Source: Paenibacillus phyllosphaerae (GTDB lineage Bacteria > Bacillota > Bacilli > Paenibacillales > Paenibacillaceae). From it: a stretch of 64,000 nt of DNA. Under the pieces are notes generated by a model. The model searched no databases. It was not told where the DNA came from and saw only the letters and a list, made by a program, of their open reading frames with translations. Below, piece after piece: positions 43,525 through 51,529 of this stretch. Within the stretch, counting starts at the first letter, position 1; each line of letters opens with the position of its first letter. Both the position numbers and the translations under genes were made by a program. The stretch covers positions 188,804 to 252,803 of the forward strand of contig NZ_JACHXK010000005.1 of assembly GCF_014192105.1 (NCBI RefSeq). The letters run 5' to 3'.

Positions 43525-44052
43525 CTATGTAGTCTCCTTTCACATTATCTTTCGAGTGGTACTTCTTTTAATACCCGGTTGGTATTTCCCAAAAACAGTC
43601 GGCTATACCTCTCCGGGCCCTCCTTAGGAGGGAGAGTAGGGCTGCCGCCCTTACTACCCGCCTTAACAGACACCGAGTAGGGCTGCCGCCCTTTCCACCC
43701 GCTGTTAAATTTAGGGCTGCGCCCTTAAACCCCTTTTGTTCACCTCCCCCTTCCCCCTCCATCGGAGGGGAACCAGAGGGCAACTGCCCTCTGGACGCCC
43801 GTAATGGGCTAGATACGAGACGCGGCCGTCTTCGATTTGTCCTTTCGTGGGGAGAGCCGCTTTTGTCCCGAGGACTAGGTGCTTGATTAGCACTTAGTCC
43901 TCCTTGGACAAAGCTCCGTGTTCGAACTTCGTTCGCTACGTTGATGCCTTGGGGAGGTGACCTGATGCAATCGGGAATGAAGCTGCTTACCTGCTGACCC
44001 TCGCTTGACGTCCACTTTGTGGACACGCTTACCTTCTAAATTAAGGACTAAA
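43525..44052. other. Intergenic region filled by family II repeat
   Basis: Besides the repeat, a proximal promoter for the SDR gene is expected next to 43525. Short ORFs in it encode Arg/Gly-rich sequences that track the repeat and look spurious. Confidence 0.6.
43600..44036. repeat. Family II interspersed repeat, copy 2 (longest 5' part)
   Basis: It carries all shared blocks plus a 5' extension with two copies of GAGTAGGGCTGCCGCCCTT (43634 and 43675). The GCTTTTGTCC / GGACAAAGC stem encloses an insert that is itself a hairpin (GACTAGGTGC / GCACTTAGTC). The tail has GTCCACTTTGTGGAC. Confidence 0.88.
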
Positions 44053-44089
44053 AAAGCCAACAATCGGCATTCGCCGGATTGTTGGCTTT
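44053..44089 (-). terminator. Terminator of the LTA synthase gene
   Basis: AAAGCCAACAATC / GATTGTTGGCTTT, 13-bp stem with T-rich end. Confidence 0.9.
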
Positions 44090-44092
44090 CGT

Positions 44093-45955
44093 TTATTCTC
44101 TGTTCGGCAGCTGATTGACGTAGCTATCCGAGTAATGGAGCAGATTAAGCGCGTTGTTGTATTCGGTCTCCGTCACTTCATCGACGGCCCTTTTGCCGTT
44201 GCCGGCCAGTGGATACTCTACGCCGTCTTTGAATGCGGTGCCCGGCATGTAGAGCGTCTGCCCGCTGACGAACGAACCTGAAGGCAAGTAATAGCGCTGC
44301 GGCAGCAAGTTGTACTTCGTCTGATTCAGCAGATCCTGTCCGAAGTGAATATGGTCCTGAAGCGAGATGCCAGCCAAGTTCATAATCGTCGGCATAATAT
44401 CTCCCTGACCGCCGATCTGCTGCTGCTGGGACGGATACGTGATTCCCGGAGAAGCAATAATAAGCGGAATGTTAATCATGTCCGTATACGTGTACTCGCG
44501 GTCATAAATTTCCGCCATCAGCTGCTCGTCGTCGCTGTCGAGCGAATAGATGGGCAGTCCCAGATGGTCGCCATAGAGCACGATCACGCTGTTCTCCCAG
44601 AGGCCGCTGGCTTTCAATTCCTCGATGAACTGGCCCAATGCATAGTCCGTGTAGCTCTGCGCCCGAATGTAATCCCCGACGAACGTGTCTTGGAAACGTT
44701 CCGGCAGCTTGATTTTATCCTTCTCCTCCGGTATCGAGAACGGATGGTGGGAAGTCATCGTAATGAGCTGGGCATAGAACGGAATGCCCGCTTCTTGCTT
44801 CTTCTTCAGCTCTTCGGTCGTTTTCCGGTAGAGCACCTCATCGGAGGCGCCGAAGAATACTTTGTCCTCTTCGCCGAAGAAACTTTTGTCATAGTATTGC
44901 GTGAAGCCGAGCGCGTCATACAGATTCTTGCGGTTCCAGAAGGACGCATCATTCGTATGGAACGTCAGCGACTCGTATCCGTTCGCCTCGAACAATCTCG
45001 GCATGCTCGGCAGTACTTTGTCCGCATACCGCATCGTAGCCGCGCCGTTCGGCGGAATATAGAACGACGTGTTCACGACGAACTCGGCGTCCGACGTGTT
45101 GCCTTGGCCTACTTGCTGGAAGAAATGCGGGAAGTAGAAGTTGTCCTTCGCCAGCTTGTTCAGATTCGGCGTCACTTCCTGGCCATCGATCTTCAGCCCG
45201 ATCAGGAAACTTTGGAACGCCTCCATCTGAATGACGATGACGTTGCGGCCTTCAGCCGTACCGAACAGCTTCGCTTTGACCGGCTCGGTGATGCCTTTCA
45301 TCTCGTTGATCTTTGCTTGCGTAATCTGATCCGCCTGGACGAGCGGCTTCTCCGACCAATCGAGCATGGTATAGGCCTCGTAGCTGAGAATTCCCATCTC
45401 TTCGGCTTTCTTAATCTCGTTCATGCTTGCCCGATTCGGCCACACATTCAGCATTACGATCGCGAACGACACGACGAACAGCGCCATCACGACGCTTCTA
45501 TTCACTTTGCGGGCGCTCAGCATCTTCCATAGCTGCTTGTTCTTGCTCCGGTAAGGCAGAATCATGAGCACGATAATATCGGTGAAAATAAACAGGAAGT
45601 ACGGGTCTAGCAGTTCAAATACGCTATCCTTAACGGCGGTCACCTGATTAACCTGCTCCAAGGCATGGTAGGTCACGATAACCCCGTAATATTTGTAATA
45701 CATAATAACGGCGAAGAATATGCTCGTGAATAATAGATTCAGCCCAATGTAATAGGCTAGCTTACGCTTGGAAGCGAACCATTCCAGCAGGCAAAAGGCC
45801 AGCCAGAAGAACGGCATCTCCGTCACAAGCGGCTGCCACACCGGCACGGTATCGAATAGCACGAACCAGGCGATATAGCTCTTAATGAGCAGAATTATCG
45901 TAAAAAATATGAACGGCCGTGCGCTTATCAGACGATTGGTCGTCGATAAGGACAT
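44093..45955 (-). CDS. LTA synthase family sulfatase, membrane phosphoglycerol transferase type (620 aa)
   Basis: Five N-terminal membrane helices (about 13-33, 48-62, 68-88, 118-134, 153-170) and an extracellular sulfatase-fold domain. Metal-site Glu245 is in VIQMEAFQSF; nucleophile Thr287 in GQGNTSDAEF; later HTNDASFWNR and YGDHLGLP. It resembles LtaS/YfnI/YqgS, which polymerise glycerol phosphate from phosphatidylglycerol into lipoteichoic acid; a primase or an alternative headgroup transferase role cannot be excluded. Family II repeats flank the gene on both sides. Confidence 0.92.
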   Translation of the reverse strand: MSLSTTNRLISARPFIFFTIILLIKSYIAWFVLFDTVPVWQPLVTEMPFFWLAFCLLEWFASKRKLAYYIGLNLLFTSIFFAVIMYYKYYGVIVTYHALEQVNQVTAVKDSVFELLDPYFLFIFTDIIVLMILPYRSKNKQLWKMLSARKVNRSVVMALFVVSFAIVMLNVWPNRASMNEIKKAEEMGILSYEAYTMLDWSEKPLVQADQITQAKINEMKGITEPVKAKLFGTAEGRNVIVIQMEAFQSFLIGLKIDGQEVTPNLNKLAKDNFYFPHFFQQVGQGNTSDAEFVVNTSFYIPPNGAATMRYADKVLPSMPRLFEANGYESLTFHTNDASFWNRKNLYDALGFTQYYDKSFFGEEDKVFFGASDEVLYRKTTEELKKKQEAGIPFYAQLITMTSHHPFSIPEEKDKIKLPERFQDTFVGDYIRAQSYTDYALGQFIEELKASGLWENSVIVLYGDHLGLPIYSLDSDDEQLMAEIYDREYTYTDMINIPLIIASPGITYPSQQQQIGGQGDIMPTIMNLAGISLQDHIHFGQDLLNQTKYNLLPQRYYLPSGSFVSGQTLYMPGTAFKDGVEYPLAGNGKRAVDEVTETEYNNALNLLHYSDSYVNQLPNRE

Positions 45956-46545
45956 GATCGCACCTCCTTCATCACTCGGGGCTTCATCATAGATTCATAT
46001 CAAGTAGACCATGTCTATTATGCTCCCGCATGAGGCTGATGTCAAAAGGGAGATGGAGGCTGCACCTCCTGGCCTCCCTAGGAGGATATCGAGGGTTGGC
46101 CCTCGAGCACCCTACTTTCACAAACATTTATTCCAACATAAACCTTCTTTAATTCGCCTCCCCCTTCTGCTTCGTCGCCTCCCCCTTCCCCCTCCATCGG
46201 AGGGGAACCAGAGGGCCCCGTCCCTCTGGACACCCGGAATTAGCGTCGCTCGATACGCGGCCATCTTCGATGTGTCCTTTCGGCATTGGCACGCTTTTGT
46301 CCCTTTAAGTTGAACATGGAGTAGAGTACGGGGACAAAGCTTCCTTTCGAGCTTCGTTCGCGGCTATTATGCCTTGGGGAGGAGACCTGCCGCTTGGTGC
46401 GGCTAGATGCGGCTGCGTGTTGACTCTCGCTTGACGTCCACTCCGGTGGACACGCTTACTTCGCGGTTCGCAGCTGTGCTTCATTCGAGCAGTTCCCCGC
46501 TTGACGTCCACTTTGTGGACACGCTTTTTTTCTCGCCTGTAGGGC
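45956..46545. other. Intergenic region filled by family II repeat
   Basis: About 90 nt next to 45956 should hold the LTA synthase promoter. The rest is the repeat and its duplicated tail. Confidence 0.6.
46050..46530. repeat. Family II interspersed repeat, copy 3 with duplicated tail
   Basis: The same block order as copies 1 and 2. The tail CGCTTGACGTCCACT...TGGACACGCTT occurs twice (about 46428-46456 and 46499-46526); the first has CTCCGG in the loop where others have CTTTGT, keeping the GTCCAC/GTGGAC stem. Confidence 0.88.
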
Positions 46546-46584
46546 GAAAAAGCCATGATCGCAGCGGCGACCATGGCTTTTTTT
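46546..46584 (-). terminator. Terminator of namA
   Basis: AAAAGCCATG and CATGGCTTTT arms with inner GCG pairing and T tracts on both sides. Confidence 0.85.
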
Positions 46585-46623
46585 CGTAAATACTTGTTCG
46601 TTATTTGCTATTTCTTTCGCTAA

Positions 46624-47652
46624 TTACTCCCCGCGCAGATACGGCTTTGGCAGAATACCCTTACGCGTTACGCCGTTGGCCCGCAGGGCGTTGTATGCCC
46701 AGTACGGATCGCGCAGCATGGCGCGCCCGACCGCGACGAGATCCGCGTCACCGCTAGCGACGACGGATTCCGCGAGCTTCGGGTCGTCCAGGTGGCCGAC
46801 GGCGATAACCGGCAAGCCCGTTGCTTGCTTAATTTCGCGCGCGAAGCCGACTTGATAGCCTGGATAATTGCCCGGTTTACGCTTACTGCCGACAGGGCCT
46901 TCGCCGCCGCTGCTCACATGGATCGCATCGACGCCGGCTTCCTTATAACGTTGCACGACGCCGAGCAGATGCTCGAGTTCGTAGCCGTCTTCCATATATT
47001 CAATGGCCGAGACGCGGATGATCAGCGGCATGCCAGCAGGCATCTCAGCCTTAACTGCACGGATCACCTCGACGCCGAAGCGCCATGGCTCACGGCCGTA
47101 AATATCGTCACGATTGTTGATGGCAGGCGAATGGAACTGATGAATCAGGTAGCCGTGCGCCCCATGCAGCTCGATCGTATCCACGCCAGCGGCGACCGCC
47201 CGTCTTGTAGCCGCCGCGAACTTGCCGACCATCGCTTGAATCTCGTCGATCGTCAGCGGGCGGGGCGTCTTGAACTTCTCATCCACCCGAATGTCCGATG
47301 GGCCGACCGGCACTTCGGCATCTTCCGCCTTTCGGCCGGCATGGGCGATCTGAATGCCGACTTTCGCGCCATATTGCTTCACGCCTTCAATAATGCGGGC
47401 AAAAGCAGGGGTATGCTCATCCGACCACAAGCCCAGGTCATAATCGGTAATGCGGCCATCCGGCTCGACATCGGTCATCTCGATAATGATAAGCCCGGTA
47501 CCGCCGACAGCGCGGGATAGGTAATGGACGTAATGCCACTCGTTCGGAATGCCATCCTTCGCTTCCACCGCGTATTGGCACATCGGCGGCATGACGATGC
47601 GGTTCTTCACCGTCATATTGCCCAAGGTAAAAGGTTGATCCAAATAGGACAT
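46624..47652 (-). CDS. namA: NADPH dehydrogenase NamA, old yellow enzyme family (342 aa)
   Basis: YqjM-type ene-reductase: VMPPMCQYAVEAKDG with the flavin-tuning Cys25, HYLSRAVGGTGLIIIE, IQIAHAGRKA, ELHGAHGYLIHQFHSPAINN (substrate-binding His pair) and the FMN phosphate site GRAMLRDPYWAYNALRA. It reduces activated C=C bonds and nitro compounds using NADPH and has been tied to oxidative stress in Bacillus. Length equals B. subtilis YqjM (338 aa) within a few residues. Confidence 0.95.
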   Translation of the reverse strand: MSYLDQPFTLGNMTVKNRIVMPPMCQYAVEAKDGIPNEWHYVHYLSRAVGGTGLIIIEMTDVEPDGRITDYDLGLWSDEHTPAFARIIEGVKQYGAKVGIQIAHAGRKAEDAEVPVGPSDIRVDEKFKTPRPLTIDEIQAMVGKFAAATRRAVAAGVDTIELHGAHGYLIHQFHSPAINNRDDIYGREPWRFGVEVIRAVKAEMPAGMPLIIRVSAIEYMEDGYELEHLLGVVQRYKEAGVDAIHVSSGGEGPVGSKRKPGNYPGYQVGFAREIKQATGLPVIAVGHLDDPKLAESVVASGDADLVAVGRAMLRDPYWAYNALRANGVTRKGILPKPYLRGE

Positions 47653-47767
47653 GCTTCCAGCTCCAATCCTACATAATTAAAGTAAGTATCTCATTAATGT
47701 ATAGAAATTCTACCGTATTTCTTGGAGAATGTACAGCGGCAGGCACTGCTCGTACCGCCGCAACGCA

Positions 47768-47794
47768 AAAGAAGCAGCTGCCCGCTGCTTCTTT
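47768..47794. terminator. Hairpin terminator 3' of the VOC gene
   Basis: AAAGAAGCAG / CTGCTTCTTT, 10-bp stem. Confidence 0.8.
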
Positions 47795-47816
47795 GCCTTC
47801 TAAGCGCCTTCCTCAC

Positions 47817-48212
47817 CTAATGTTGATAAGCGATGTTCCAGACCACGCCATACCGATCCTTGACCCGGCCCATATGTACCCCATCGAACATCGAGTCGTA
47901 CGGGACGAGCACTTCGCTGCCCTCCGAACCGGCAAGCGTCTGGAAGATGCGGAATGCCTCCTCGTCGGTCGGAAACTCGAGCCCCAGATCCAACATGTTG
48001 CCCGGCAGAAGATTCTTTTTATCGGCTAAATAGAACATATGGCCTGCGAGCTCCAACTCCAGATGAAGGACCCGATCCTGCGCATACTCTTCGCCGCCCG
48101 GTATATCCGCATACGTCGTCACGAGCTTCACCTCGCCGCCGAACACCTCGGCATAGTAGGCCGCTTGTTCGCTTGCATTGCTGCTGTAGATATAAGGACG
48201 CAACAGCGCCAT
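47817..48212 (-). CDS. VOC-superfamily (PhnB/3-demethylubiquinone-like) protein (131 aa)
   Basis: Glyoxalase-fold protein with two beta-alpha-beta-beta-beta units: LRPYIYSSNASEQAAYYAEV and the C-terminal FDGVHMGRVKDRYGVVWNIA. The D-R-xGxxW end is typical of PhnB-like VOC members, often annotated as glyoxalases though the substrate is usually unknown. Start 48212 has GGGAGATGG upstream; the ATG at 48248 adds 12 unconserved residues. Confidence 0.88.
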   Translation of the reverse strand: MALLRPYIYSSNASEQAAYYAEVFGGEVKLVTTYADIPGGEEYAQDRVLHLELELAGHMFYLADKKNLLPGNMLDLGLEFPTDEEAFRIFQTLAGSEGSEVLVPYDSMFDGVHMGRVKDRYGVVWNIAYQH

Positions 48213-48274
48213 ACAGCCATCTCCCTTAAGCGTCGCCTTGTGCGGCAAGTCCGCACCTTTATGGCTAGTATGCG

Positions 48275-49039
48275 CTAAGCGAGCAATTCATTATCATTCT
48301 CGTCATCATAAGACAGCGTACTGTCCTGGCTGATCAGCGTCCCTGCTTCCCGGCCCTCGCATACCGCGCGCAGCGAGCCGGACGTATCGAAGCCGACTAC
48401 ATGGATCGGCAGCTTGTAGTCCCGAGCGAGAATGAAGGCTGATTGGTCCATTACTTTCAGGTCGTGGCGCAGCACGTCGTCGTAATGGAGCGTGCGGAAT
48501 TTACGCGTATGACGCTCTTTCTTCGGATCGCCGGTCAGCACGCCGTCGACGCCTTGTTTGGCCACGATAAGCGCTTCGCTGTTCACTTCGATCGCCCGCT
48601 GCACCGACGGATAATCGGTCGTCACGAACGGCTGGCCGTTGCCGCCGGCGAAGATGACGATGTAGCCTTTCTCGAGATGATGAATGGCCCTCAGCCGAAT
48701 ATAGGGCTCTGCGACGGAGGAGATCGGCACGGCCGACATGACTCTGACCTCGCGATTGGTCATCGCCTTCAGCACGCCGCGCATCATGAGCGAATTGACG
48801 ACCGTAGCCAAGGTGCCGATATTGTCAGCCTCTGCGCGCTCGATTCCCCAATTGTCCGCCAGGTTGCCGCGAAAAATATTGCCGCCGCCAATAACCACCG
48901 ACACCTCGACCCCCAGCTCCAGCACGGACATAATCTCGCCGGCAATCCGGTTCATGCGCGCCGGATCGAATCCAGAGCCTCCCTCGCCCGCCACGGCGCC
49001 GCCGCTAAGTTTAATGAGCACACGCTTGTATTTGACCAT
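48275..49039 (-). CDS. UMP kinase (PyrH) paralogue, divergent (254 aa)
   Basis: Amino-acid-kinase fold of the PyrH type: VLIKLSGGAVAGEGG, VVIGGGNIFRG, ERAEADNIGTLATVVNSLMM, and GVDGVLTGDPKK. It departs from usual PyrH in the UMP-site loop (AGGNGQPFVTTDYPSVQRAI where GGTGNPFFTTDTAA is normal). The essential pyrH usually sits between tsf and frr, so this is probably a second, specialised copy. Start 49039 has GAGGAG about 10 nt upstream. Upstream lie a leader peptide and a terminator, indicating attenuation. Confidence 0.85.
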   Translation of the reverse strand: MVKYKRVLIKLSGGAVAGEGGSGFDPARMNRIAGEIMSVLELGVEVSVVIGGGNIFRGNLADNWGIERAEADNIGTLATVVNSLMMRGVLKAMTNREVRVMSAVPISSVAEPYIRLRAIHHLEKGYIVIFAGGNGQPFVTTDYPSVQRAIEVNSEALIVAKQGVDGVLTGDPKKERHTRKFRTLHYDDVLRHDLKVMDQSAFILARDYKLPIHVVGFDTSGSLRAVCEGREAGTLISQDSTLSYDDENDNELLA

Positions 49040-49060
49040 TCGACACACACTCCTCTCGAA

Positions 49061-49094
49061 AATAAAAACACCAAGGCCTCAATAGACCTTGGTG
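49061..49094 (-). terminator. Attenuator terminator between leader ORF and the UMP-kinase gene
   Basis: On the minus strand CACCAAGG pairs with CCTTGGTG over a 10-nt loop and is followed by TTTTTATT. The 5' arm lies inside the leader ORF (last codons), so a ribosome there would block the hairpin. Confidence 0.85.
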
Positions 49095-49147
49095 CTCGCA
49101 AACGTATGGGAAGAAATCGCGAAAGAAGACAGATGTTTCTTCCTCAT
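49079..49147 (-). CDS. 22-aa leader peptide of the UMP-kinase paralogue
   Basis: Begins MRKKHLSSFAISS and ends TKVY, stop TGA at 49079-49081. A strong GGGAGGAG lies 7 nt upstream of the ATG. The middle is pyrimidine-rich (TCTTCTTTC and TTTCTTCCC runs). The stop falls in the loop of the following terminator. Too short for normal gene calling, but SD, ORF and terminator are all in the order known from translation-coupled attenuators. Confidence 0.75.
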   Translation of the reverse strand: MRKKHLSSFAISSHTFASTKVY

Positions 49148-49170
49148 TTTGACACTCCTCCCAAACGTTT
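49100..49170 (-). promoter_or_regulatory. Inverted repeat that can sequester the leader ribosome-binding site
   Basis: Minus-strand AAACGTTTGGGAGGA (49170-49156) can pair with TCTTCCCATACGTTT (49114-49100): 13 Watson-Crick pairs, one G-U, one mismatch. The first arm contains the leader SD. Confidence 0.7.
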
Positions 49171-49222
49171 CTTTCCTAAGAGCGTACTGGATTCCGCTAT
49201 CGTTGGCAATGCATCCTTCGCC

Positions 49223-49612
49223 CTAGATAATCAGGCTGCTTATCGCAAATCCCGTGCCGACGTAGACAAAAAGGAGCAGCGTGCCGACCGCTACGTTGCC
49301 GTTCTTGAGATGCTCGCCGACCTTGAAGTTCGGCGTGGCCCATTCGAACACCCAATAAGCGAGGATCAGACAGGCATAGCCGACCGCGAACCACAGCATC
49401 ATGTGCCAGATCGACGTATTCGTGTACGCCGCCACCCCGAGCACAATGGCCGTCGCCAGAAACTTGCCGCCCATCGCCAAGCCGACAGCCGTATTGCCGT
49501 TCTTAAGCTCCTCCAGATCGTTGAACGGCGTCATCCAGCTGAAGACGACCATGCCCAGCAGCTGCAGGACGATGATGACGACGATGCTAATTGCAAGGTC
49601 AAATACGATCAT
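49223..49612 (-). CDS. DUF350 (YjfL-like) membrane protein (129 aa)
   Basis: Two DUF350 half-repeats, each with a NGN(T/V)AVG motif: ELKNGNTAVGLAMGGKFLAT and HLKNGNVAVGTLLLFVYVGT, with four hydrophobic segments. The function of DUF350 is unknown. The ATG at 49612 overlaps the stop of the upstream gene (ATGA), which fixes this start over the GTG at 49621. Last gene of the operon with the GspS-like ligase, as yjfL is near yjfC in E. coli. Confidence 0.88.
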   Translation of the reverse strand: MIVFDLAISIVVIIVLQLLGMVVFSWMTPFNDLEELKNGNTAVGLAMGGKFLATAIVLGVAAYTNTSIWHMMLWFAVGYACLILAYWVFEWATPNFKVGEHLKNGNVAVGTLLLFVYVGTGFAISSLII

Positions 49613-50328
49613 GATGCCCACCCCCGAAACTTGGCGTATGCCAAATCATAATTTTGATAGCTGTGCACTTCCTCCAGCAGGACGTTCGCCTTCTTGGCGG
49701 ATTTCAGCTCGTTATACTTCGCCTCGTCGATCGGCTGCTTGAGCCGGTTGCCGGACGGCAGCACAAGGACGGCGAATTGGCGCGTCGCTCCCTGATAGGT
49801 CGTTTTGTACACGCCGACCAGGTCGACTTCCGATTTCACCTGGAACTTCAATTTGTCCAAGTCCGCCTTGGCCAGCGCCTCGGTCTTGAACGATTTGATC
49901 GGCTGCCACGCGGTGAGCGTCACATTCGTCTTGCCGCTGTCATCCGACTCCATCAGCGCGCTCATATATTCAATGACCCAGATTGTGTCGCCCGTCTTGT
50001 AATTGCCGTCGTTAGGCAGCAGCTTGTTGTTCGGCAGCACCGTCATATCGCCGGCAACCAGTTCCCCGACCTTACCCTCCGTAACCTGATAATCCCAAGG
50101 AACCGTCAGCTGATCTGCGGAAGACGTTGCGGATCCGCTTGCCGTACTCGCATCGCTCGCACCGGTGCCGTCGAAGCTTACCGTGTCCGAGCTTAGCATC
50201 GTGCTCGAATTACTGCAGGACTGGCTTATAATCCCGATGATGATGATAAAAATAATGCCGCCAATAATCAGCTGCAGCAAACGCCCATTCGCCTGCTGCG
50301 AGCTGGAATTACGATTCCACTGGCTCAT
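49609..50328 (-). CDS. Membrane-anchored extracytoplasmic protein of unknown family (239 aa)
   Basis: Hydrophilic start, one strong transmembrane or signal-anchor helix (LLQLIIGGIIFIIIIGIISQ, about 17-36), a Ser/Thr/Ala/Gly-rich spacer (about 40-72), then a globular part (TVPWDYQVTEGKVGELVAGD, GDTIWVIEYMSALM, RQFAVLVLPSGNRLKQPIDE). Not recognised. It overlaps the GspS-like gene by 20 nt upstream and DUF350 by 4 nt downstream, so it is translated with them and is likely to act with them at the membrane (inference). Confidence 0.8.
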   Translation of the reverse strand: MSQWNRNSSSQQANGRLLQLIIGGIIFIIIIGIISQSCSNSSTMLSSDTVSFDGTGASDASTASGSATSSADQLTVPWDYQVTEGKVGELVAGDMTVLPNNKLLPNDGNYKTGDTIWVIEYMSALMESDDSGKTNVTLTAWQPIKSFKTEALAKADLDKLKFQVKSEVDLVGVYKTTYQGATRQFAVLVLPSGNRLKQPIDEAKYNELKSAKKANVLLEEVHSYQNYDLAYAKFRGWAS

Positions 50329-51529
50329 GGTCCTTCACCCCTATCGCTACAAAATGGCTCGTGTTGCCGGTGATCAGCCCGCCGGCACGGCCCAATAAGC
50401 CGCATGGCTCGCCGTTGATGACGAACATGCCGACGAGCAAATGGAACTCGCCGCCAGCCAGTCGCACGCGCGCAAGTTCGGCCCGCTGCTGATAGATAAG
50501 CGGGAAGATTGCGCTCGTATCGAAGCCGTCTTCATCCTTCTCGACCGTCTGGCCCTGCTCGTCATAGATGATGACCGAGCCGCCTTCGCGGCCGAACATC
50601 GACTTTGATACGTATCCGCCCTCGACAAGCGGATCGGTATAGGTCGGCAGCATATAGCGCGCAATTGCCGAACGCTCTTCTTCCGTGAACAGCAGGTCCA
50701 GCTCGTACAGTCCCCAGATCAGGGCCTGCAGCCCTTTGGATTGCAACAGGACGGCATGAATCGAATTGAACAACTGCAATTGCCCGGATGAGATCGCGTA
50801 GCTAAGCGCTTCGCCGCCGTCATCGACGCCCATCCACTCCTTCGGATACAGGGCGAACATCCGCCGAATCGGCTCGCCCTCGCCGTCCTTCACGACGCCT
50901 TCATCAATGGACAACGCCAGACAGTCGACGCCGCGAATCGGCAGTCCGCTATGCCGCGCCAACATGTCGACAGTCCCCGTATCCTCGGCATGCTCGCCGT
51001 ACGCGATGCAGGCCACGGCCTCCGGCCGTTCTGACGACCAGGCCGCCTTCAAGGCCGCAGGCATCCTTTCATTAACCGTTCCAAGTCCATGCCAGCCGCA
51101 GACAAGCGGCGTAGCTACGGAAGCCTCCACATAACCGGTAGGCGTATCGGCATTGAGCTCGAGCAGCTTGATCGTTCCGTCTTCCGCGATGGCAAAATCG
51201 AATCTCGCATAGCGGCTCAGCATCCCCTCGGGCTGCAACGGCAGCGTATCCAGCGGGTCGAAGAGCACCTCCGGAATTCCGATCATCGTGTACAGATCGT
51301 GCTTGCCGTGGACGAACCGCGCCGCCTTATCGAATACTTGCCACAAGCGCGCGGACGCTTCCCGCAGTTCTTCATAGCAATCCGGCCGCATCGCGACCGC
51401 CTGATCAAGCCAGTAAGGCTCGCCTTCGAGATCGGCCCAGCCGAATCCATGCGCCTTCAGTTCTTCCGTACGCTCCGCCCGGTTCGGATGCGGCGTACCG
51501 ACAGCTTCGAACACGACGGCCTTACTCAT
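50309..51529 (-). CDS. Glutathionylspermidine synthase-like ATP-grasp ligase (406 aa)
   Basis: YgiC/YjfC-type C-terminal synthetase domain of glutathionylspermidine synthase, without the amidase domain. Conserved parts: ARFDFAIAEDGTIKLLELNA (metal/ATP site), DTPTGYVEA, PTYTDPLVEGGYVSKSMFGR and EGGSVIIYDEQGQ. The family joins a carboxylate to an amine using ATP; the stand-alone members have no proven substrate. It overlaps both neighbours (4 nt with the DUF1190-like gene). A polyamine, peptide or envelope amine is the likely target (inference). Confidence 0.88.
   Translation of the reverse strand: MSKAVVFEAVGTPHPNRAERTEELKAHGFGWADLEGEPYWLDQAVAMRPDCYEELREASARLWQVFDKAARFVHGKHDLYTMIGIPEVLFDPLDTLPLQPEGMLSRYARFDFAIAEDGTIKLLELNADTPTGYVEASVATPLVCGWHGLGTVNERMPAALKAAWSSERPEAVACIAYGEHAEDTGTVDMLARHSGLPIRGVDCLALSIDEGVVKDGEGEPIRRMFALYPKEWMGVDDGGEALSYAISSGQLQLFNSIHAVLLQSKGLQALIWGLYELDLLFTEEERSAIARYMLPTYTDPLVEGGYVSKSMFGREGGSVIIYDEQGQTVEKDEDGFDTSAIFPLIYQQRAELARVRLAGGEFHLLVGMFVINGEPCGLLGRAGGLITGNTSHFVAIGVKDHEPVES

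Noticed and set aside
43568-44026. 152-aa ORF inside family II copy 2
   Set aside because: Its sequence only tracks the repeat; the frame is not kept in the other copies, although similar short translations appear there.
46305-46574. 89-aa ORF inside family II copy 3
   Set aside because: Same reason; it also runs into a terminator hairpin.
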